DNA from: Elephas maximus indicus | Lineage: Eukaryota; Chordata; Mammalia; Proboscidea; Elephantidae | Length of the DNA: 64,000 nt | Direction of reading: 5' to 3' | Assembly (NCBI RefSeq): GCF_024166365.1 | Contig: NC_064831.1 | Span: 28,324,768-28,388,767 of the forward strand | Part shown: positions 54,183-64,000 of the stretch, one piece after another | Position numbering within the stretch: the first letter of the stretch is position 1 | How the letters are laid out: each line of letters opens with the position of its first letter | Translations under genes and position numbers: made by a program | Notes under the pieces: model-generated | Seen by the model: the letters and a program-made list of their open reading frames with translations, nothing else | What the model was told of the DNA's origin: nothing | The model's database searches: none

Positions 54183-57100
54183 TGAAATTGTGGATAGGAT
54201 TATTTAAATATTCTCTATCTTTTCTTATTTTATATGATTAACATATCATTCTGAAAAAAATATATACATGTATGTATTCACACACAGAGCCATATTTGTG
54301 TGTGTGGCTGTATGTGTATATTTAGATCTTGCTCTGCGGTTTTACATATGTGTGTGGTCTCTTTGTAGTCTAGAAATTTTGCTTTGTGTGGTTGACTATA
54401 GTATTTTCTGCTGCATGAAAATTTATGACCATTATGTCTTTTCCATGTATTGTATTTTTTATCATCACATAATGCTTTTTTTTTTTCTGTTTCATACTTT
54501 TGGAGATGAATCCAACTTGTCTAATATTAATATTGTCATCATATCCAATTTCTTTACATTTGCCTAGGTATCTGTGCATGACCCTTTATCTTCAACATTT
54601 CTGTATCATTTTATTTGGAAGACTTTTCTAGATATAATAAATAATTTTTAAGTCAATTTTATTTTACATTTACTTTTTTCTTTTACTTTTCCCCCCTTCT
54701 CTTAACTCTTTGCATGCCTCCTTGTTTTCAAACTGTATCACATTATTTAGAAGATTTTGTTATAATTAAAAGGTGGATTTTTAAAAATTCAATTGTATTT
54801 TATATTTACTTTTTAAATTTGTTGTTGTTTTCCATTTCCTTAACTTCTGCTCTTTCTCATGTTCCTTCTCTGCCTCCTTTAATCTGAAAGTTCTTCTTAG
54901 TTATTCCATTTTGAAATAACCCCTAGTTGAATGAATGAATACATGAATAAAATAGTTATGAACATGAAAGCATTGCCAGGAAATTTCATGGTAGTTAAAT
55001 ATTGCTGCTGGAGAAAAAATGCTGAATTAAGAGTTTTGATCTTGAGTCAGAAATGTAAAAATATCCAGCTATATTTTAATTTTACCTCTAGGTAAATCGT
55101 CTTCACCTTTTAGCCTGGAGCTCTCTTTGATGTTCTCCTTTGATACACCATCGTACAGGAGGGAAACCTTTTAATTTATGCCTCTTTTCTTAAGTGCAGG
55201 CATAGGATTTTATACCCAGTACTTAATATAAGACCTGGGACACAGTTATGACCCAATAAATTTTTGCAAATTAAGGAATCTCAGTGTTCAGAGGAACATT
55301 AAAGATAGTTTTTTGAACTTCTTCTGAATGCATAAATCTCTTCTACAGCTGTTGGTGTTAAAATGTTATTTTTGATTTTATTAAAATAAATTATTTAAAT
55401 TTTGATTCATTTATTCTGTTTAACATGCTCACTGTTTCTGAAAATCCTTTGAAATAAAGTATTGCAATTTCCCCAAAATTATCATACAGACTCATTTAAT
55501 CTGTAATGACTAGAGTTATTTTAATACAGGTGAGACATTTTTATACAGTAAAACCTACTAAAGCTGGAAACTGTGTAAGGTGGAAACCTGTCAGAGAAGG
55601 AACGCTCAAATATTTTCCACTAAGATGAGTGATAGAGAAGTGGTAAGACTCCCCCCCATCAAAGGCAGAAAACTTGCAAGACCCAGAAAAACAAGGCAGT
55701 TCTGGCTTTCACAAGTTTCACTATAAATCGATTTTTTTCACATAAGAAAATAGCTTACGGAAGCTAAGTGATTTGATAATAAGGAACACACATCAGGATG
55801 AAACTCACAACCTAGTTCTTAAGGCTCTAAACCACTTACCCTCCAAAAAAAAAAAATAAACCACACCCATTGTCTTTGAGTTGCGTCCCACTCATAGCGA
55901 CCCTATACACTCTTTATTATGGCTCATGGCTCCTGGGGTAATGTTACTGTAGTTCACATATAAAAAGGAGACTTCTGGATATAGCATTTGTTTTTAATTA
56001 TTTTATCAAGTGTGTGGGTAGATTTTAGGTGATTTAATTATACAGGTTCTTCTTATGACCAACAAAATATATTTGAAAGCTAGTTAGCTGATGCTAGCAG
56101 TGCGGCTGATGACAGACTCTTCGTTCGAATTCTCTCGTCTCAAATCATGCCTAAAAGTCTAGAAGGGAATGGCACCATATAAACATCAGTACATTCAGGG
56201 TGCAAAAAAATCATTAATAAAATATTTTTTGTACCTGAACAAAGTAACACGACAGTTACTGTTATTCGCTGAAACCGTTTGAGAAGTAGCAACACATTTA
56301 GGGCTTGGTAGTCATGAAAGTAACAAATTGTGTGAAGCTAGTACAATCTGAACAGAAGCCATTTAAGAGGTATCTTGAAAGGGTGTATATTTTATTCATT
56401 TATTTGTGTATTTATTAATTTATTTATTCTTTCCTTTAAATTTCAAGTACTTAAAAAAAATTCATTTTTTAATGAATCTCATCTAAGGGGAAAAGTCCTA
56501 AATTAGTCTGGTAAGGGAAAGGGGCTCAAACATCATAGAAGCAATTAATGTCTTCAGGAATTTGCACATGAAGAGGAAATTCAAATTAATTCTTAAACAA
56601 GAGTTGTCCCCCGGCTCTTCCATTTCCACGGAGTAAAAGAGCAACACTTTGAAACCACAGAGGCAAGATAACATATTTATCACCTTGCCTGTTAGTCCTC
56701 AATTAAAAGAACCTTCCAGGTGTGAGCTGGGAAATGCTCAGCTGTTGAACTGCCACCTGCCTATTCATCAGCTCTTTGCTCAGAGCAGGCACTTGTTGAT
56801 TGCAACAGAACACTCTGGAAAATATTTGCTAAGCCCACCTTGGACTCCATCCTCCATGGGTCCATGACCTCAAGGTTGCATGCCTACATAAGCTATTGCA
56901 AAACAGCATTAAAAATATCTGCTTTTCAGAGATAAAGCAAATGCAGTAAACAATTGATGAATCTAGGTGAAGGGCATAGAGGTAGTCATTGAACAATCAT
57001 TGCAACTTCTCTGTAGGTCTGGAACTTTTGAAAACAAAAAGTTGGGGGAGAAATAAATATAATTCAGTCAAAAAATAAATGATAGCTTTCTGCCTTTTGA

Positions 57101-57480
57101 CCTCATCTTGCTTGGGAAAAGGAGAAAAAAAGGTATAGTGGTTGATATTGGTACCAGTTAAGATTATTTGCTAAAGTATATGACTCTCCCAGTATCATCA
57201 GCTACAGAATGAAAGATTTGAATAGAGGGTGATACCATGTTCCTGATTGCTATCCTGCATGTGTAAAGATTGCCTATTAATTCATGCAAAAAATAATGGC
57301 CTTTAGACATTTTTTTTTTTTACTTGTACTAGTAATTAAAGATATAAACATTAAAGTTATTGCTAAAATTTTAATTAAAATGTTCAGTGTTAGTGAGGGC
57401 AAAGAAAAATAAAAACTCTTGTAATTCTGTGTGTCAATGACAAATTGATACAATCTTTTTGGAGGAATATATATCTATAC
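54183..57480. other. AT-rich FGA-FGB spacer with L1 and L2 debris
   Basis: 54480-54660 resembles inverted L1 (tccaacttgtctaatattaatattg split by substitutions). 55180-55270 resembles an L2 tail. 55845-55910 is an AfroSINE tail. No gene seen. Confidence 0.4.
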
Positions 57481-57487
57481 ATATGTA

Positions 57488-57648
57488 AACCCTGGGTGTG
57501 TAGTGGTTAAGAGCTACAGCTGCTAACCAAAAGGTTGGCAGTTTGAATCTCCCAGGTGCTCCTTGAAAATGTTATGGGGCAGTTTTACTCTGTCCTTTAG
57601 GGTAGCTATGAGTCGGAATCAACTAGATGGCAATGGGTGTGGTTTGTT
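57488..57648 (+). mobile_element. AfroSINE, short form
   Basis: aaccctgggtgtgtagtggt head and the gtcggaatcaactagatggc tail. Confidence 0.88.
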
Positions 57649-57649
57649 T

Positions 57650-57715
57650 ATCTATATCATCTCTATCTCTATCTCTCTATCTCTATATCTCTATCTATCA
57701 TCAATCTATCTATCT
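57650..57715. repeat. TATC/TCTC microsatellite on a SINE tail
   Basis: atctatatcatctctatctc and similar units directly after the SINE. Confidence 0.9.
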
Positions 57716-57967
57716 GGATGTCAAAAACCCTTTATTTCTTCCAGAAATTTTGCTTCTAGGAATTTGTTCTAGAAAGAAATAATAAGATACATGCAAAAAG
57801 GTTTATGTAGAAGGATGCTTTTGGTATTTTCTTCACTTAAATTGGAAAAATCTAAATGTGAAATGACAGTGACTTGCTTAGATATATTAGAGTACATTCA
57901 TACGATATAATCTAATATGGCTATCAAGAATCACATTATAGTAAATAACATAGAAACATTTTCATGA

Positions 57968-58215
57968 TATGTTATGGATTGAATCGTGTCCCCCCAAAAT
58001 GTGTGTCAACTTGGCTAGGCCATGACTCGCAGTATTGTGTGGTTGTCCACCATTTTGTGATCTGATGTGATTATCCCACATGTTGTAAATCCTGCCACCC
58101 TCCACCCAGCCTTGACTCAATGGGTTTTTGATACTCTCAGCCTCGCCTCAAAAGTTCTACTTTCATGCAGTTTGTATATTAACTTCCTGTGTGCACCTTT
58201 ATTGAAAAATGCATT
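57968..58215 (+). repeat. Unassigned interspersed repeat, copy 1
   Basis: ttatggattgaatcgtgtcc, cccccaaaatgtgtgtcaac ttgg and agtattgtgtggttgtcc. The same phrases recur at 63870-64000. Confidence 0.7.
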
Positions 58216-58253
58216 CTATGTGTTTAAAATAGGGATATCCAAAATTTTCATAA

Positions 58254-58440
58254 GGAGCGCTGATGGCGCAGTGGTTAAGTGTTCAGCTGTTAACGGAAAG
58301 GTCGGCAGTTGGAACCCACCGGACACTCAGTGGGAGAAAGATGAGGCAGTCTGCTTCAATGTAGGTAACAGCCTTGGATGAGTTCTACTCACAGGGTCAC
58401 TATGAGACAGCAATGGAAAGGTTTTGATAATGGGTTTAGT
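58254..58440 (+). mobile_element. AfroSINE, long form
   Basis: ggagcgctgatggcgcagtg head, gggagaaagatgaggcagtc internal segment; tail damaged. Confidence 0.85.
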
Positions 58441-58499
58441 CATTTTGTATTTATTGAAAATCCACTTTTCTGACAGGCTAATTTTGATATTAATGATGA

Positions 58500-59250
58500 A
58501 TAAGGATGAATAAGGACTGGCCTTACTCTACAGCTCACAGATTAGTGAGGGAGAAGGGCAAGTAAACAGATAAGTTATAAATGTTAATTTTTGAAAGGGG
58601 ACTAACACTGCCCAAGGCACTCAGACAGGCTTCACTGGGTGTTGACAGTTAAAGTGGGCCTTGAAAATGAGTATCAATTGGTCAGAGGATATTGGGGAAA
58701 GGCGTTGTTGGCAACAGAAGCTTCAGATGCCAAGGCCGAGTCCCCAAAGGGCCTGATCTGTCCTGGAATGGTAGAACATTTACTGTGATAAGAATGTAGG
58801 TGTGTAGTGATGGGGGTGGGAGACAGCAATGGGACTAAGTAGTAAACCATTCTCAGGCCCAACTAAGGATTCTGCATTCTTAACATACAGGTAACAAGAA
58901 GTTAATGGAACACTAAGTAGGGAGGTGACATAGTCAGAGTTCTCTTTTTTGAGGACAATAGATGTGATGACAGAATGGTAGATGGAGTAGGAGTGAAGTG
59001 GGGGAGATAGACTTCCCATGTTACACATTACCCAGGAGTGGGACAGGGGAACCATGTAAAAGTTGAAGTTGGATGTGAGGAGGGATTAAGAGAGCAGCAG
59101 CATTTCCAAGATAGAGAAGAAAAGAATTAGGGACTGCTTAAATGCAAAAGATAAGAGAAGTTTAGACAGATTAAGTTCAGAACCATAAGTCTCCACAAAA
59201 ATCAGCCAAAATATGCACTTGTGAAGGGCTCGGAATGGAGAAGAGAGGAG
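58500..59250 (-). mobile_element. Probable L2 LINE fragment
   Basis: aagtgggccttgaaaatgag, tcccca aagggcctg and ggaggtgacatagtcagagt occur in the same order as in the minus-strand L2 element at 0.3-1.7 kb. Heavily decayed. Confidence 0.5.
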
Positions 59251-59939
59251 GAGCCACGTGAAAGTTTTTTCATCATGGCAGGCAAACACGTGGGCCAATG
59301 GCTAAAGTTATGTTTTCTGGTGGCCTCCAAGCATTCTCTTAAAAATCACTTTCTTAAGTGTTGAAGGAAACTGTGATTATTGGCTTCTGTTTCCTGGGTC
59401 TGTGACCCTTTGATTCTTTGGGAGCTTACAATGCACCTAGACAGCATTAATGACCTTCCCTGACCTTCACTTTCCCAGAACTTCACAATGTTTAAAAACA
59501 TTTAATTCTCTGCATTAAATCCCATCCTGCATGGAAAAAATAAAATAAAAACCAGCAATAATGAGCTGTGTACGCTGCATTAGGGAAGGAAGACCCAGGG
59601 TCACAGGGTTGCTTAGGGCAGTTGAAGAGAAGTGGTGGGAGAATCCAAGGCAAAGAAATGCTGAGAGATGGCTTGCTCATTTTGTGGGAAGAGGTAGGAA
59701 AAACAAAAAACCCACTTCTACTAGTTGTGCTGTAACTGTGTGAAAAGCAAAAACAAAAACCCAGTTGAGGCCAATAGGCCTAATTCCCAAGGGCAATAGG
59801 TACCTGCTGCTTTCTACACGCTTATTTCACTAACAAACAAAACAGATGGTGCAGAGCCATCCTGATTGTCCTCTTGGAATCTCCGACCCTGGTGGGTGGT
59901 TAAGTGGCAGAGTAGTGGCTTTTCCTGGGTGAAGAGTAA
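59251..59939. other. FGB downstream flank, nothing recognised
   Basis: No exon or named repeat visible. Confidence 0.4.
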
Positions 59940-60511
59940 GATTTTGAATGTTCGAATGTTTAATGCCAGTTTAGCAGACATTTGAGACTGGGAATGCATC
60001 CCTTTCCTTACAAGTTTAATGCCTAACTCATTGGCTGTATACATTACAAAATAAGAAAATATTGGTTCATTTCAACAGAGACTGGTTTAATTAACACATC
60101 TTTTTGAAAGTTTTCTGCAACAGATCTTACATAGAGTTTTTAAAGTGGGCTTTTTAAAATTAAGATTTTTGTTGGCTTCACAGTTTTTCTATAAGGATAG
60201 AAAATTGCGTTCCTAATTTGAAACTTTTCATGATCAGTTGGAACTGAAATTCTGAATACCGACCCTGTCCACACTTACCCTTTTAGTTTTAGTTTCTTCC
60301 TGCTGAGCAATGAAAATGAAGACTACAAAAGAAAGTTCTGTACTATTTTTAATACCATTTTTCCTAAATACCTTTTCCAAAAAGTCACACTCACAATCTT
60401 TTGACAGTTTTTGTGGGATGTAATGCATGAAAGAAAACTCCAATAACATAATGTACAAAATAATGTACAAAACTGTTGTCACATATAGAATACAAATCTA
60501 TGTTTTGGGGA
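59940..60511 (-). other. FGB 3' UTR (conserved)
   Basis: The stretch after the FGB stop is alignable by eye with the human FGB 3' UTR, for example ccagtctctgttgaaat and caatgagttaggc on the minus strand. No AATAAA is present near its end; ATTAAA at 59959-59964 (minus) is the best polyadenylation signal candidate. The 3' limit is approximate. Confidence 0.6.
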
Positions 60512-63431
<2,920 letters not shown>

Positions 63432-63867
63432 TTAGCAATGGTTAGTATTTTCATCTCATAAAAAGCTAAGTATGTTCACCTACTCAACTATGATTTTGAT
63501 TTTCTGAGAATAAACTAACAGGCATATAAGCTACCTTCAGGCTATCATCTTATTGCAGTTGTACCTGACGGAAATTGTTTGGTCCATAGCATATACAAAC
63601 TAGCATGTAGTCTATCTACTGTACTTATAATTTACCTTAAGTATAAGCCAAAAAGTATGCTCAATAATAAATACAATAGGTTGCTTATTTCTTTAGTGAT
63701 GAAACAAGAGAAAGCAGTATTTGGGCCTTCCACCTCACAATTCAACTTCTTATGATGTGAATGCATTTGATCTTACACATCCTGCATAAGTAGAGCAGAA
63801 CACTGACATTTAAAAGACAGATGTCACAATTCCTCTGAAAAAAATCTCCAAATGTGGGTATGCTACT

Positions 63868-64000
63868 GTCATGGATTAAATTATATCCCCCCAAAAATGT
63901 GTGCATTGACTTGGTTAGGCCATGATTCCCAGTATTGTGTGGTTGTCCTCCATTTTGTGATTGTAATTTTATGTTAAGAAGATTAGGGTGGAATTGTAAC
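63868..64000 (+). repeat. Unassigned interspersed repeat, copy 2 (cut by window end)
   Basis: tcatggattaaattatatcc, ccccaaaaatgtgtgcattg and the same cagtattgtgtggttgtcc as at 58 kb. It lies in FGB intron 3 and diverges from copy 1 after cattttgtgat. Confidence 0.65.

Overview
The window is mammalian genomic DNA carrying the fibrinogen gene cluster, almost certainly from an afrotherian, with an elephant-like genome the best guess. Three multi-exon genes can be followed exon by exon because their GT-AG borders, phases and proteins match the human fibrinogen chains. FGG (gamma chain) is on the + strand at about 16.8-24.9 kb, complete with 10 exons. FGA (alpha chain) is on the + strand at about 41.2-50.7 kb, complete with 6 exons and both the Aα and AαE ends. 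FGB (beta chain) is on the - strand at about 63.4-59.9 kb, exons 4-8 only; exons 1-3 lie beyond the right edge. The order FGG>, FGA>, <FGB is the conserved mammalian arrangement. The afrotherian assignment rests on more than 30 interspersed copies of a tRNA-related SINE whose head reads GAGCCCTGGTGGC and whose tail reads GGAATCGACTCGA (AfroSINE), together with RTE/BovB-type LINE pieces.

Layout: 0-16.8 kb is non-coding. It holds a minus-strand L2 LINE fossil (0.29-1.67 kb), a CpG island (about 2.6-3.4 kb) with good minus-strand splice donors, many SINEs, an RTE LINE fragment with recognisable reverse-transcriptase remains (13.3-14.6 kb), and the FGG promoter. FGG follows, then a 16-kb intergenic stretch with a degenerate LTR retroelement (25.5-28.9 kb) and many SINEs. 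FGA follows, with the long alpha-C repeat exon and a very long GGAA microsatellite just before the alternative exon 6. The FGA-FGB spacer contains purine-rich compound repeats and LINE debris. The last part is the 3' two thirds of FGB.

The three chains are made in liver, assemble co-translationally into the (AαBβγ)2 hexamer, are secreted to plasma and are polymerised by thrombin. Points peculiar to this sequence: fibrinopeptide A has 15 residues instead of 16. The C-terminal alpha RGD seen in human is replaced by KGG, while the coiled-coil RGDF is kept. The gamma-prime tail is only 12 residues, without the second acidic/tyrosine segment. The platelet-binding gamma tail reads [12 protein letters not shown]. 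The alpha connector has about eight well-kept 13-residue repeats.

I saw no bacterial-type system, CRISPR array or novel gene. The most interesting leads are lineage-specific changes in known genes, an unannotated CpG-island promoter on the minus strand, and several repeat structures next to exons. Short open frames outside the exons listed here look like chance or repeat-derived frames.
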